From positions 2,976,001 through 3,040,000 of the forward strand of contig NZ_QEKM01000001.1 of NCBI RefSeq assembly GCF_003096555.1: a stretch of DNA of 64,000 nucleotides, given 5' to 3'. The notes beneath the pieces were generated by a model. The model was not told the DNA's origin and did no database searches. It was given only the letters and a program-made list of their open reading frames with translations. The position numbers and the translations under genes are program-made. Below, piece after piece: positions 8,146-18,072 of this stretch; position 1 is the stretch's first letter; every line of letters begins with the position of its first letter. The DNA is from Simplicispira sp. 125 (GTDB lineage Bacteria > Pseudomonadota > Gammaproteobacteria > Burkholderiales > Burkholderiaceae_C).

Positions 8146-8245
8146 TATAATCGCGGCAGCTCAAAGACATGGCGCCGCAACAATCCTTGTGACGCCATGT
8201 GATTTTTTCTGGTTCCGGCCTTGCTACCAGCAGGCCGGATTTTTT
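8146..8245 (+). promoter_or_regulatory. TATAAT box followed by two tandem terminator-like hairpins
   Basis: A consensus -10 box TATAAT (8146-8151) is followed by hairpin A (stem ACATGGCG/CGCCATGT, 8167-8174 with 8193-8200, then six T) and hairpin B (stem TCCGGCC/GGCCGGA plus TGCT/AGCA, 8214-8239, then six T). No convincing -35 box was found at normal spacing. The arrangement could be a double terminator for the TSUP gene, an attenuator leader for the ABC transporter operon starting at 8276, or a small RNA of 50-90 bases. Confidence 0.55.
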
Positions 8246-8275
8246 GTACCTGAACCACCCCCGACAGGACACAAG

Positions 8276-9037
8276 ATGAAGTTGCTCAAGCTCGTTGCCT
8301 CCGCTGTGGCGCTGTGCGCCGTTTTCTCTGCCCAGGCGCGCACCCTCGACGAAATCAAAAAAGACGGCAAGATCCTCATTGCCACCGAAGGGCAATTCGC
8401 ACCCTTCAACTTCTTCAACGGCACCACGCTGACCGGTTTCGAGGTCGATTTGGCCGAGCTCGTCGCCAAGAAAATGGGCGTCACCATCCAATGGAAGACC
8501 CTGGGCTTTGACGCCCTGCTCACCGGCTTGCGGCAGGACCGCTGGGATCTGGTGATTGCCTCGCACGGCATTACCGATGAGCGCGCCAAGGCCGTCACGT
8601 TCACCGAGCCGCACTACTGCTCGGGCGGCATGATCATCGCCATGGACCCGGCCATTCGCACCGCCAAGGACCTGGCAGGCAAGGTGGTGGCGGTACAGAC
8701 CGGCACCAGCTATCTCGAAAATGTGCAGAAAGTTTCTGCCATCAAGGAGATGAAGAACTTCCCGACCGACGTGGATGCGCGCAGCGCACTCAACTCCAAG
8801 CGCGTGGATGCCTGGGTCACCGACCGTTTCGTGGCCAAGGCCGTCGTGGAAAAGAACCCGAATGCCGGCTTCAAGCTGGGTGACATGCTGTTCATCGAGC
8901 GCATTGCCGCCGCCGTGGCCAAGGGCAACCAATCGCTGGCGCAGGGCTGGTCCAAAGCCCTGGCCGAGACCATGGCCGACGGTAGCTACACCCAGCTTTC
9001 CAAAAAGTACTTCAACGAAGACGTGCGCTGCAACTGA
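8276..9037 (+). CDS. Amino-acid ABC transporter substrate-binding protein
   Basis: A 253-residue periplasmic protein of SBP family 3. It starts with a signal peptide (Lys, then Leu/Ala-rich core, cleavage near AQA at residues 22-24) followed by TLDEIKKDGKILIATEG, typical of polar amino-acid binding proteins. The later GFEVDLAELVAKKMG and FDALLTGLRQDRWDLVIA segments carry the usual ligand-binding elements. It delivers its ligand to the permease and ATPase encoded immediately downstream. ATG 8276 is chosen because the signal peptide begins there; the longer open frame from 8111 crosses two terminator-like hairpins. Ligand unknown, probably a polar amino acid. Confidence 0.92.
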   Translation: MKLLKLVASAVALCAVFSAQARTLDEIKKDGKILIATEGQFAPFNFFNGTTLTGFEVDLAELVAKKMGVTIQWKTLGFDALLTGLRQDRWDLVIASHGITDERAKAVTFTEPHYCSGGMIIAMDPAIRTAKDLAGKVVAVQTGTSYLENVQKVSAIKEMKNFPTDVDARSALNSKRVDAWVTDRFVAKAVVEKNPNAGFKLGDMLFIERIAAAVAKGNQSLAQGWSKALAETMADGSYTQLSKKYFNEDVRCN

Positions 9038-9069
9038 GCGCGGGCAATCGCCCTTTCTGACGGTTTCTC

Positions 9070-9852
9070 ATGCTCATCGCCCTTTGGCCGCACCACTGGA
9101 GCCGCCAGCAGCGCAGCAATGCCACGCTGGTCAGTGCTCTGGTGCTGATGGTGTTCGCTCTGGCCCTTCTGGGCCAGCTTCTGTCGTTCCTGCCCGAGCC
9201 CATTGGCCCGAATGCACAAGCCTTTTCTGCAGGGGCCCGCACCACGCTGTGGCTCACGCTGATCAGCGGTAGCGTCGGACTGGTGCTGGGCACATCCGCT
9301 GCGCTGGCACGCACCGCTCGCTGGGCTGCGCTGCGCTGGGTGGCCAGCTTCTACATCTGGGCCATTCGCGGTACGCCGCTGCTGGTGCAGATCCTGTTTG
9401 TCTATTTCGCCCTGCCAGTGCTCGTCCCCGGCCTGAACCTGCCTGATTTTGCAGCGGCCGTGGTGGCATTGGCCCTGAACGTAGGCGCCTACAACGCCGA
9501 AGCCATACGGGCCGGGTTGCTGGCCGTGCCCCGGGGCCAGACCGAGGCCGCACGCGCTCTGGGCCTGGGCCGTACGCATGTGTTCTTTGACGTTGTTTTC
9601 CCCCAGGCCTTCAAGATTGCGTTGCCACCCCTGGTGAGCAATTTCGTGGCCTTGCTCAAGGATTCCTCGCTAGCGTATGCCATTGGCGTAGTGGAGTTGA
9701 CCAATGTGGGCAACCGCATCCAGTCGGCCACCTTCCAGCCCATTGCCACGCTCACCACGGTGGCAGTGACCTACCTGCTGCTGACCACATTGGTGACGCA
9801 AATCTCCAACGCCATTGAATACCGCTTCGACGTGGAAGGGCGCAACCAATGA
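9070..9852 (+). CDS. Amino-acid ABC transporter permease
   Basis: A 260-residue inner-membrane permease of the His/Glu/Gln/Arg/opine (HisM/GlnP) class. About five to six membrane helices are visible, and the ATPase-contacting EAA loop reads [23 protein letters not shown] (about residues 158-180). Another family hallmark is the [17 protein letters not shown] segment near residue 100. It lies 32 bases after the binding-protein gene and its last four bases overlap the ATPase gene (ATGA), so translation is probably coupled. Confidence 0.93.
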   Translation: MLIALWPHHWSRQQRSNATLVSALVLMVFALALLGQLLSFLPEPIGPNAQAFSAGARTTLWLTLISGSVGLVLGTSAALARTARWAALRWVASFYIWAIRGTPLLVQILFVYFALPVLVPGLNLPDFAAAVVALALNVGAYNAEAIRAGLLAVPRGQTEAARALGLGRTHVFFDVVFPQAFKIALPPLVSNFVALLKDSSLAYAIGVVELTNVGNRIQSATFQPIATLTTVAVTYLLLTTLVTQISNAIEYRFDVEGRNQ

Positions 9853-10592
9853 GCGCGTTCAGCCCTTACATCGTGGCCGACCGGGTCTGCAAATCATTCG
9901 GCGCGCACCAGGTGCTGCGTGATGTGTCCACGCACTTCAACACCGGCGAGGTCACGGTCATCATCGGCGCCTCGGGCTCGGGCAAGAGCACGCTGCTGCG
10001 CGCCATCAACCGGCTCGAACCGCACGACAGCGGCACCATCACCATCGATGGCGTGGCCGTCACGGACGACCCGAACACCTTGCAGCGCCAGCGCAGCGAA
10101 GTCGGCATGGTGTTCCAGCAGTTCAACCTGTTTGGCCACCTGAGCGTGCTCGACAACATCACTCTGGCGCCTCGTCGCATTCGCCACACCAAACGCACCC
10201 AGGCCAACGAAGAAGCCATGGTGCTGCTGCGCCGGGTGGGCCTGCAAGAGCATGCGTACAAGTACCCCTGGCAATTGTCGGGGGGTCAGCAGCAGCGCGT
10301 GGCCATTGCCCGCGCGCTCGCCATGGCACCCAAAGTGATGCTGTTCGACGAACCCACGTCGGCCCTCGACCCCGAAATGGTGCAGGAAGTGCTGGACGTG
10401 ATGCGTGAATTGGCCCGTGGCGGAATGACCATGATCGTGGTCACGCACGAGATGGGTTTTGCCCGCGAAGTGGCTGACCGCGTGCTCTTTTTCGACCAGG
10501 GCTGTATCGCACATGACGCCCCACCCGCCGATTTTTTCAACGACCCGGGCAACGACCGCATCCGGGCCTTCATTGGCCGCATGGGCGCCTGA
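9849..10592 (+). CDS. Amino-acid ABC transporter ATP-binding protein
   Basis: A 247-residue cytoplasmic ATPase of the polar amino-acid uptake class (GlnQ/HisP-like). Walker A is GASGSGKST (about residues 38-46), the Q-loop is in [16 protein letters not shown], the signature is [15 protein letters not shown], and Walker B is [16 protein letters not shown], followed by the switch His in VTHEMGFA. Its start overlaps the permease stop by four bases. It energises the importer encoded by the two preceding genes. Confidence 0.95.
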   Translation: MSAFSPYIVADRVCKSFGAHQVLRDVSTHFNTGEVTVIIGASGSGKSTLLRAINRLEPHDSGTITIDGVAVTDDPNTLQRQRSEVGMVFQQFNLFGHLSVLDNITLAPRRIRHTKRTQANEEAMVLLRRVGLQEHAYKYPWQLSGGQQQRVAIARALAMAPKVMLFDEPTSALDPEMVQEVLDVMRELARGGMTMIVVTHEMGFAREVADRVLFFDQGCIAHDAPPADFFNDPGNDRIRAFIGRMGA

Positions 10593-10644
10593 GATCCAGA
10601 GCCCACCGCCTTCGCAACACCCCCAAAAACCCAACGGAGTGACC

Positions 10645-11931
10645 ATGAAACTGACCCCCGCATTCGTGACCCTGCTGGCCGCTGGCCTGTGCAGCCTGCC
10701 CCCGGGCGCCCTGGCCCAGTCCGCCAAGGATTTTGAAGAGCTGCGCAACGAGCTCAAAGCCTTGCGCGCCGAACTCAACCAGATGAAGACCCAGCAGTCC
10801 CAGGCACCCGCCGCTTCGGCATCGGGCTGGAACGACCGCATCGACGCGGTCGAACTCAAGCAGAAAGATGCCGTGGTACTGGGCGACATTCCCGGCAGCT
10901 TCCGTCTGCCGGGCAGCGAAACCTCTATCCGCGTCTACGGCTTTGCCGAAGCCAATCTGATCAAGGACTTCAAGGGCACAGCGCCTGGCGACAACTTCTC
11001 CAACCTGATGGAGCAGCCCCTGGGCAAAAGCGAAAACGGCAAGACCGTGCTGACCGGTCAAACCTCGCGCTTTGGTTTTGAGACATCGACCCCCATGGCC
11101 AACGGCGCCTTCAACACCAAGATCGAGGCCGACTTCTACGGCTACTGTGGAGCAGAGTGCAACCGCAACCGCCTGCGCCTGCGCCACGCCTATGGCGAGT
11201 ACGCGGGCTGGCTGATCGGCCAGACCTGGTCCACCTTCATGGATCTGGACAATCTGCCCGAGACCGTGGACTTCAATGGCCCGCCCGGCGCCACCTCACG
11301 CCGCCCGGTACAGGTGCGCTACACCTACAACAACCCCAGCGTAGCGAAGTTCCAGTTTGCTGTGGAAGACCCCTCCGACGGCGCGCACTCGCCCAATCTC
11401 ATTGCACGCATTGACAAGGCCTACGACTGGGGCAGCATGAGTGTCCGCGCACTCTCGCACGAACAACGCATGGACGGCGTGAGCAAGCGCGGCCTGGGTT
11501 TTGGCCTGTCGGGCTCCTACAAGCTCACCGGAACCACCACGCTGATGGCGCAGTACACCCTGATGGACGGCGACAACGATGGTGCCTACCTGGTCGGCGC
11601 CAACTATCCCGTGGTGGATGGCAACACGCTGCGCCTGGACCGGGCCCAGGGCGTGGTCCTGGGTCTGGGCAATGTATTCAGCGAGCAGTTGCGCGGCACC
11701 CTGTCCATGGGCTGGGTGAAGTCCCGCCGCAAACTGGGTGACGATTACGTAAATGCGTACGGCTCGGAAGGCAACCTCAAGTTGTTCCAGTGGCATGCCG
11801 GGCTGTATTACACGCCCATCAAGAACGTGGAACTGGGCGGTGAATTGCTGGGTGGCCGGCGCACCACCTTTGCCAATGAAACGGGCCGCATGACACGCCT
11901 GAACCTGCAGGCGCGTTACCTCTTCAACTGA
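10645..11931 (+). CDS. DcaP-like outer-membrane porin
   Basis: A 428-residue outer-membrane protein. It has a signal peptide ending near ALAQ (about residue 22), then an N-terminal coiled coil rich in Glu, Leu and Lys (about 25-55), then a long beta-barrel domain with alternating aromatic strands ending in a C-terminal aromatic residue (RYLFN). The coiled coil plus barrel and the RVYGFAEANLIKDFKG segment fit DcaP-type porins, which in characterised cases form trimers passing dicarboxylates or small acidic compounds. It is 52 bases behind the ABC ATPase gene with a GGAG ribosome site and ends at a strong terminator, so it probably belongs to the transporter operon and supplies its substrate across the outer membrane. 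Confidence 0.85.
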   Translation: MKLTPAFVTLLAAGLCSLPPGALAQSAKDFEELRNELKALRAELNQMKTQQSQAPAASASGWNDRIDAVELKQKDAVVLGDIPGSFRLPGSETSIRVYGFAEANLIKDFKGTAPGDNFSNLMEQPLGKSENGKTVLTGQTSRFGFETSTPMANGAFNTKIEADFYGYCGAECNRNRLRLRHAYGEYAGWLIGQTWSTFMDLDNLPETVDFNGPPGATSRRPVQVRYTYNNPSVAKFQFAVEDPSDGAHSPNLIARIDKAYDWGSMSVRALSHEQRMDGVSKRGLGFGLSGSYKLTGTTTLMAQYTLMDGDNDGAYLVGANYPVVDGNTLRLDRAQGVVLGLGNVFSEQLRGTLSMGWVKSRRKLGDDYVNAYGSEGNLKLFQWHAGLYYTPIKNVELGGELLGGRRTTFANETGRMTRLNLQARYLFN

Positions 11932-11951
11932 TCTTCCTGGCACCCCTCACG

Positions 11952-11982
11952 AAGCTGGCCGGGCAACCGGTCAGCTTTTTTT
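11952..11982 (+). terminator. Rho-independent terminator of the ABC-porin operon
   Basis: Stem AAGCTGGCCGG/CCGGTCAGCTT (one G-U pair) with a GCAA tetraloop and a T run. It ends one base before the ATG of the next gene. Confidence 0.9.
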
Positions 11983-11983
11983 A

Positions 11984-12874
11984 ATGCGTCGTGAACGTTA
12001 TGGCCTGTTGGCCCTGCTGCTTGTCACCATGGTGTGGGGAACCACCTTCCCGGCCATGAAACTGCTGTCTGCCCAGCTGGATGCTCTGCAGATCATCTGG
12101 CTGCGTTTTGCCATTGCGCTGGTCGTTCTCGGGCCGCTATGGTGGGGCATGCGCCGTGGCGAACGTCTGTGGGGCTGCGCCCTGGGGTTGCTGCTGTTTC
12201 TGGCGTTCTGGCTGCAGATCGAGGGACTCGCACGCACCAGCAGCAACCGCAATGCTTTCGTCACCGGCCTGAATGTGCTGGTCGTGCCGCTGCTGGCCAT
12301 GCTGGCCCTCAAGCGCCGCTATGGCTGGCAGCTGTGGGTCGCCTGCGCGATGGCCTGTGCCGGGATGTTGCTGATGTTCCATGAGGACGAACCATGGAAC
12401 CTGGGGGATTCACTGACCCTGGTCAGCACCCTGTTCTACGCTATCTACATCCTGGCCCTGGAAGAGTGCGCCCGCCGCCACACGGCTCTACCGCTGCGCG
12501 CCACCCGCATGGCCGCCGCGCAGGCCACGACGATGTGCCTGGCATCCATGGTGCTGCTTCTGGCCCGGGGCGATGGCATGGACTGGCTGGGAACGCTCGC
12601 GCACATCGGCTCTTCTGCCTGGATCGCATTGCTCTACCTGGGCCTGCTGGCCAGCGTGGTGGTGGTCACACTGCAAGCCTGGGGGCAGCAGCGCGTGGAC
12701 GCCATGCGCAGCGCCATCATTTTTGGCCTGGAGCCCGTCTTTGCGGCTCTCACTGCCTGGGCCTTGCTGGGCGAACGCCTGGGCTGGGCGGGTTTGAGTG
12801 GCGCCAGTCTGGTCGTGGCCGCCTTGGTGTTCAGCCAGTTGGGCCCAACCTCGGCCGCCAGCGCTCCCACCTGA
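11984..12874 (+). CDS. DMT-superfamily (EamA) transporter
   Basis: A 296-residue inner-membrane protein with ten predicted helices in two EamA repeats. The first begins with MVWGTTFPAMKLL (about residues 16-28); the second ends with LEPVFAALTAWALLGERLGWAG (about 247-268), the typical EamA hallmark. Such proteins usually export metabolites; the substrate is unknown. The start at 11984 gives a basic N-terminus before helix 1 but lies directly after the T run of a terminator, with no room for a ribosome site, so translation may be leaderless or start at the in-frame ATG near 12029. It converges with mrdA, leaving only 6 bases between the stops. Confidence 0.85.
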   Translation: MRRERYGLLALLLVTMVWGTTFPAMKLLSAQLDALQIIWLRFAIALVVLGPLWWGMRRGERLWGCALGLLLFLAFWLQIEGLARTSSNRNAFVTGLNVLVVPLLAMLALKRRYGWQLWVACAMACAGMLLMFHEDEPWNLGDSLTLVSTLFYAIYILALEECARRHTALPLRATRMAAAQATTMCLASMVLLLARGDGMDWLGTLAHIGSSAWIALLYLGLLASVVVVTLQAWGQQRVDAMRSAIIFGLEPVFAALTAWALLGERLGWAGLSGASLVVAALVFSQLGPTSAASAPT

Positions 12875-12880
12875 CGCCCT

Positions 12881-14827
12881 TCATTCTGCTGCGGGCAGAG
12901 CGATGTCGGCCACCTGCCGGGGCTTGCCGATGGGCGCCGTCGCCATACCTTTGCGCGTGGCGACCATGTCTTCTTCACTGGGATATTCACCCTGGAGCCA
13001 GTAGTCAAAGACACGCCGGGCAATCGGCGCAGCATGGGCGGCGCCAAAACCGGCATTCTCAACAATGACCGCCAACGCGATCTGGGGCGCCTCGACCGGA
13101 GCGAAGGCGATATAAAGCGCATGGTCTCTCTGGCGTTCTTCCAGTTTGGCGGCGTTGTAACGGTCCTTCTGCCCGATGGTCACGGCCTGCGCTGTGCCCG
13201 TCTTGCCGGCAGACAAATAACGTGCCCCCGCAAACACGCGGGTCGATGTACCTCCTTGCGTCACACCCGCCATGGCCCGGCGCACCACATCGACATTGGC
13301 AGGTTTGAATCCCAAGTCCACGGCTGCCGGTTGCTCGATAGGGTGGCTGTTGCGTGTCACGGCGTCCAGTGTGGCAATACCCAGGTGGGGTCGGTGCTGC
13401 ACCCCGCCATTGGCCAATGTGGCAGTGGCCTGCGCCAGTTGCAGCATGGTGAAGGTGTTGTAGCCCTGCCCAATACCCAGCGAAATGGTCTCTCCTGCAT
13501 ACCATTTCTTTTGCTCAGGCCGACGATAGGCGTTGCGCTTCCATTCCTGGCTGGGCAATACTCCGCGCACCTCGCCGTTGAGGTCAATGCCCGTGATCTG
13601 CCCCAGCCCCAGAGGCTTCATGAAGTCGTGCATGGCATCCACACCCATGTCGTTGGCCAACTGGTAGTAGTACACGTTGCTGGACTGCACAATGCTGCGG
13701 TACATATCCACCGCACCCAGGCCGTGATCGCCGTGGCTGCGAAAGGTGTGCCCACCAAACGTCCACGAGCCGTTGTCCATGGTGATGGCGTTGGGCGTGC
13801 GCTTGCCAGTCTCCAGCGCCGCGAGCGCCATGAAAGGCTTGTAGGTGGAGCCTGGAGGGTAGGTACCGCGCAGCGCACGGTTGAGCAAAGGTTTGTCGAG
13901 CGACTGGTTGAGCGCCGTCCAGTTTTCTACATCGATGCCTTCAACAAAGAGGTTCGGATCAAAGGTCGGCTTGCTCACCAGGGCCAGTATTTCCCCCGTG
14001 CGTGGATCGATGGCGACCAAGGCTCCACGGCGGTCTCCATACAAATCCTCGATCATCTTTTGCAGTTTGATGTCCAGCGACAGCTTTACCGTCTGGCCAG
14101 GCGTCGCTGGGAAGCTGTTGAGCCTGCGCACAGCCCGGCCACCCGCCGAGGTTTCCATCTGCTCGACACCGGTGATGCCGTGCAGCGCAGACTCGAAACT
14201 GTGCTCGATCCCCAATTTGCCGATGTATTCGGTGCCCCGGTAATTAGCTTCATCCTCCGAATCCTGGATGTTGGCCTTTTCAGCCTGGTTGATGCGCCCG
14301 ATATAGCCAATGGCATGGCTGGCGACTTCGCCCAGCGGATAGTTGCGAAACAAACGCGCTTTCACGTCCACGCCTGGAAAGCGGTACCGCTGCGCCGTGA
14401 AACGCGCCACTTCCTGGTCGGACAGCCGGGTGCGGATGGGCAGCGACTCGAAACCACGCGACTCCTCCATCAGACGCCGAAAACGCCGCCGGTCGCGCTG
14501 CTGTATGTCTACCACCTGCGCCAGCGCATCGATGGTTTCTTCCAGTTCACTGACCCGGGACGGCGTGATTTCCAGGGTATAGGCCGCGTAATTGGTGGCC
14601 AGCACCACGCCGTTGCGATCCAGTATCAATCCCCGGTTGGGAACCACGGGCACGACGGCCGTGCGGTTGCTCTCGGCTTGCTCCGCCAGATCTTCATGCC
14701 GCACCACCTGCAAAAAGACCAGACGTGCCACGACCAGGCAGAAGGCGATGAAAACCACAGCGCCCACCACCAAAACCCGCCAACGAAACCGCTGGGCGTC
14801 CAGCTCGGCATTGCGCAGCTCAGTCAT
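12881..14827 (-). CDS. mrdA: Penicillin-binding protein 2, peptidoglycan transpeptidase
   Basis: A 648-residue class B penicillin-binding protein that cross-links peptidoglycan in the elongasome. It has one N-terminal membrane helix (about 17-40), a pedestal/dimerisation domain (about 60-240) and the transpeptidase domain. The active-site motifs are visible: Ser327-Thr-Tyr-Lys330 (SxxK), Ser382-Ser-Asn384 (SxN) and Lys542-Thr-Gly (KTG). The length is normal. It follows mreD by 94 bases in the mreB-mreC-mreD-mrdA order; rodA, often next in such operons, is not present, as a convergent DMT gene follows at once. Confidence 0.96.
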   Translation of the reverse strand: MTELRNAELDAQRFRWRVLVVGAVVFIAFCLVVARLVFLQVVRHEDLAEQAESNRTAVVPVVPNRGLILDRNGVVLATNYAAYTLEITPSRVSELEETIDALAQVVDIQQRDRRRFRRLMEESRGFESLPIRTRLSDQEVARFTAQRYRFPGVDVKARLFRNYPLGEVASHAIGYIGRINQAEKANIQDSEDEANYRGTEYIGKLGIEHSFESALHGITGVEQMETSAGGRAVRRLNSFPATPGQTVKLSLDIKLQKMIEDLYGDRRGALVAIDPRTGEILALVSKPTFDPNLFVEGIDVENWTALNQSLDKPLLNRALRGTYPPGSTYKPFMALAALETGKRTPNAITMDNGSWTFGGHTFRSHGDHGLGAVDMYRSIVQSSNVYYYQLANDMGVDAMHDFMKPLGLGQITGIDLNGEVRGVLPSQEWKRNAYRRPEQKKWYAGETISLGIGQGYNTFTMLQLAQATATLANGGVQHRPHLGIATLDAVTRNSHPIEQPAAVDLGFKPANVDVVRRAMAGVTQGGTSTRVFAGARYLSAGKTGTAQAVTIGQKDRYNAAKLEERQRDHALYIAFAPVEAPQIALAVIVENAGFGAAHAAPIARRVFDYWLQGEYPSEEDMVATRKGMATAPIGKPRQVADIALPAAE

Positions 14828-14921
14828 AACGGCAGTGCGCTGCCCACGCAGCAGCGGTGCCGACAGGGCGTGTTGCGCTCAAACGCCCCCACAAATAGGT
14901 TCTCTTGCACCATGGACACCA

Positions 14922-15437
14922 TTACGCCCGCTTCTCATTGCGATCGGGCGACCGGCGCTGCGGCGCGAGCAGCACCCAACTGGCCAGCGGCCAAAGCACG
15001 GCTTCCAAAATCGGCGCAACCAGCATGGACCAGCCAGGGAAAACGCCTCCAGAGAGCAGTCCCACAAGCAGCAGCACTGCGTGGGTTGCCGCAAACAGGC
15101 CCACCATCTGCAGAGTCTGCGCCCCGGGCCTGAACCACAGCACGCGCCGGTGTGTGCGGCCAGTGCCGTACAACAAAATGGCGTAAGCCAGCGCATGCTG
15201 GCCCAATAAAGCAGACTGCTGCACATCCATACACAGCCCGAGCAGGAACGCCGTGCCTATGCCAATGCGCGACGGCTGGTGCACACCCCAAAAGGCCAGC
15301 AGCAGCAGCAGGACATCGGGCATCCAGGGCACGTGGCCCAAGGGCAACATGTTGAACGCCAGCGCCGCCACAAGACTTGCGCCAATAAATACAGGATTGG
15401 CCGGCAACAGAAGCTGCTGGCCGCGGGGCATGATCAT
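14922..15437 (-). CDS. mreD: Rod shape-determining protein MreD
   Basis: A 171-residue inner-membrane protein with about five hydrophobic segments, the MreD component of the elongasome. The start at 15437 is preceded by GGGAGG at ideal spacing; the longer open frame reaches back into mreC. The conserved GMCLGLCMDVQQ-like segment appears as FLLGLCMDVQQSALLGQHA (about 79-97). It lies 34 bases after mreC. MreD links the cytoskeletal MreB to periplasmic MreC and PBP2. Confidence 0.92.
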   Translation of the reverse strand: MIMPRGQQLLLPANPVFIGASLVAALAFNMLPLGHVPWMPDVLLLLLAFWGVHQPSRIGIGTAFLLGLCMDVQQSALLGQHALAYAILLYGTGRTHRRVLWFRPGAQTLQMVGLFAATHAVLLLVGLLSGGVFPGWSMLVAPILEAVLWPLASWVLLAPQRRSPDRNEKRA

Positions 15438-15471
15438 GGCGATCCTCCCGTCATGATCGGCGCCAGCCCAC

Positions 15472-16395
15472 TCATTTACGCCCCCTTTTCTTGCCTGCAT
15501 TGTCTTCGGGCGCAGGCCCAGGGCGCTGTGGCAATTGTCCTGCGACCGGTTCGAGCAAGAGCACATGGTGCGCACCCTGGATGGCCGCGACAGGGGCGCA
15601 ATAGATGCGTGCAAACGCAGAATCGGCACGCCGTTCGACACGCACCACCCGGGCCACCGGCAGCCCGGTCGGATACACGCCGTCCAGCCCGCTGGTGGTC
15701 AGCAGATCGTTTTCCTGGACATCGGCGTTCGCTGACACAAACCGCAACTCCATGCCACCACCATGGCTGGCCACAGGGTCGCCATAGGCCACGCCCCGCG
15801 CGTTGGTGCGCATGTTGACCACCGGAATGGCCTGGTCTCGGTCGATGAGCAACGTCACTTCACTGATAAAAGGATAGACCCGGGTGACCTGCCCCAGCAC
15901 ACCTGCGCCGTCGAGCACCGGAGACCCCGGCTGCACGCCGGCATCCTGGCCACGGTCCACCATGACCCGGCGTGAATAAGCATCAGTGGTCTCATACAGG
16001 ATTTGCGCGGCCTGAGATGCTCCTTGCAGGCGCGCGCGCAAATCCAGCAACCGGCGCAGGCGGTCATTTTCCTGGGCCAGCTGATCGGCTTGGTGGGCTC
16101 TTTGAGATTGCAGCACCAATTGCTTGCGCGCCAGGTCGGATTCAGACTGTGCGGCCTGCAGGGCCTGGAAATACCCGGCCGCTTCTCCCGCCATTTCCAC
16201 CGGCTTGACCATGGCCCATTGGGCAGGATAAAGAAGGGCTGCGATCGTCTTGCGTAAAGGGTCCGTCACATGGAACCGGGCATCCGCCACCATCAAAAAC
16301 AGCGCCAAGGCGCTGTACAGGACAAGCTGAGAAATGGCCGAAGGCCCCTGTCGCATGAAGGAGGGGGCACGACGATCCAGCGTTCCAAGCGGCAT
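15472..16395 (-). CDS. mreC: Rod shape-determining protein MreC
   Basis: A 307-residue protein with a short cytoplasmic N-terminus, one membrane helix (about 22-42), a coiled coil (about 70-112) and a periplasmic beta-domain (about 120-280) with the typical DRGQDAGVQPGSPVLDGAGV and LTTSGLDGVYPTGLPVARV segments. A charged tail rich in Lys and Arg follows. It scaffolds the elongasome and activates PBP2. It is 122 bases downstream of mreB; that gap shows no gene. Confidence 0.95.
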   Translation of the reverse strand: MPLGTLDRRAPSFMRQGPSAISQLVLYSALALFLMVADARFHVTDPLRKTIAALLYPAQWAMVKPVEMAGEAAGYFQALQAAQSESDLARKQLVLQSQRAHQADQLAQENDRLRRLLDLRARLQGASQAAQILYETTDAYSRRVMVDRGQDAGVQPGSPVLDGAGVLGQVTRVYPFISEVTLLIDRDQAIPVVNMRTNARGVAYGDPVASHGGGMELRFVSANADVQENDLLTTSGLDGVYPTGLPVARVVRVERRADSAFARIYCAPVAAIQGAHHVLLLEPVAGQLPQRPGPAPEDNAGKKRGRK

Positions 16396-16517
16396 GCGGG
16401 CCCTCTTTCAGGCAGGCAGCACGGTGGCATGTACCACCATGGCTGACGGGCGAAGTTGAACAGCCTGGTTCATGCAGCGAAAGCGCCGGGCCACGGTGGG
16501 AGTGACGCCTGAGTGGT

Positions 16518-17561
<1,044 letters not shown>

Positions 17562-17765
17562 TCAAAAATCCTCTCGGGCACAGCAAGCGCCTCGGCCTGC
17601 CATCGCCGGTTTTGTGGTGTCTAATCTGGGACTATTGCGCGCATTGACCCGCCAATTGCGGTGTATAGCGGCAAAGGCGGGATAATAACGCATCCCCTGT
17701 GAATAACTTCTGCCGGACCACCCGCTTGCTAAGCTTTACATCCGGTTTCCGACCCTTTTCCCCCT
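17562..17765. promoter_or_regulatory. Divergent promoter region mreB / gatC
   Basis: No gene is visible. It must contain promoters for both operons. A TTGACC element at 17644-17649 and AT-rich stretches TATAG (17664) and GATAAT (17681-17686) are candidates, but no pair has ideal spacing, so individual boxes are not assigned. Confidence 0.5.
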
Positions 17766-18065
17766 ATGGCACTGACTCCCCAGGACATCGTCCGCATTGC
17801 CCATCTGGCACGCCTTGAAATCAGCCCCAGCGAAAGTGAGCAAGCGCTCACGCAGTTGAACGGCTTCTTCAATATTGTGGAAAAGATGCGCGCCGTGGAC
17901 ACCCAGGGCATCGAACCCCTGTCCCACCCCGTAGCCACCATTCAGGACATTGCGCTGCGCCTGCGCGAAGACATCGCCAGCGAGCCCAACGCACGCGATG
18001 CCAACCAGAAAAACGCCCCGGCCGTCGAGCGGGGCTTGTTCCTTGTGCCCAAAGTGATCGAGTAA
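17766..18065 (+). CDS. gatC: Asp-tRNA(Asn)/Glu-tRNA(Gln) amidotransferase subunit C
   Basis: A 99-residue GatC subunit. It begins [19 protein letters not shown], the typical helical N-terminus, and has [11 protein letters not shown] in the middle and a C-terminal [17 protein letters not shown] that wraps around GatA. GatC stabilises the GatA-GatB complex that makes Gln-tRNA(Gln) and Asn-tRNA(Asn) by transamidation. First gene of gatC-gatA-gatB, 7 bases before gatA. Confidence 0.96.
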   Translation: MALTPQDIVRIAHLARLEISPSESEQALTQLNGFFNIVEKMRAVDTQGIEPLSHPVATIQDIALRLREDIASEPNARDANQKNAPAVERGLFLVPKVIE

Positions 18066-18072
18066 GGCCTGT

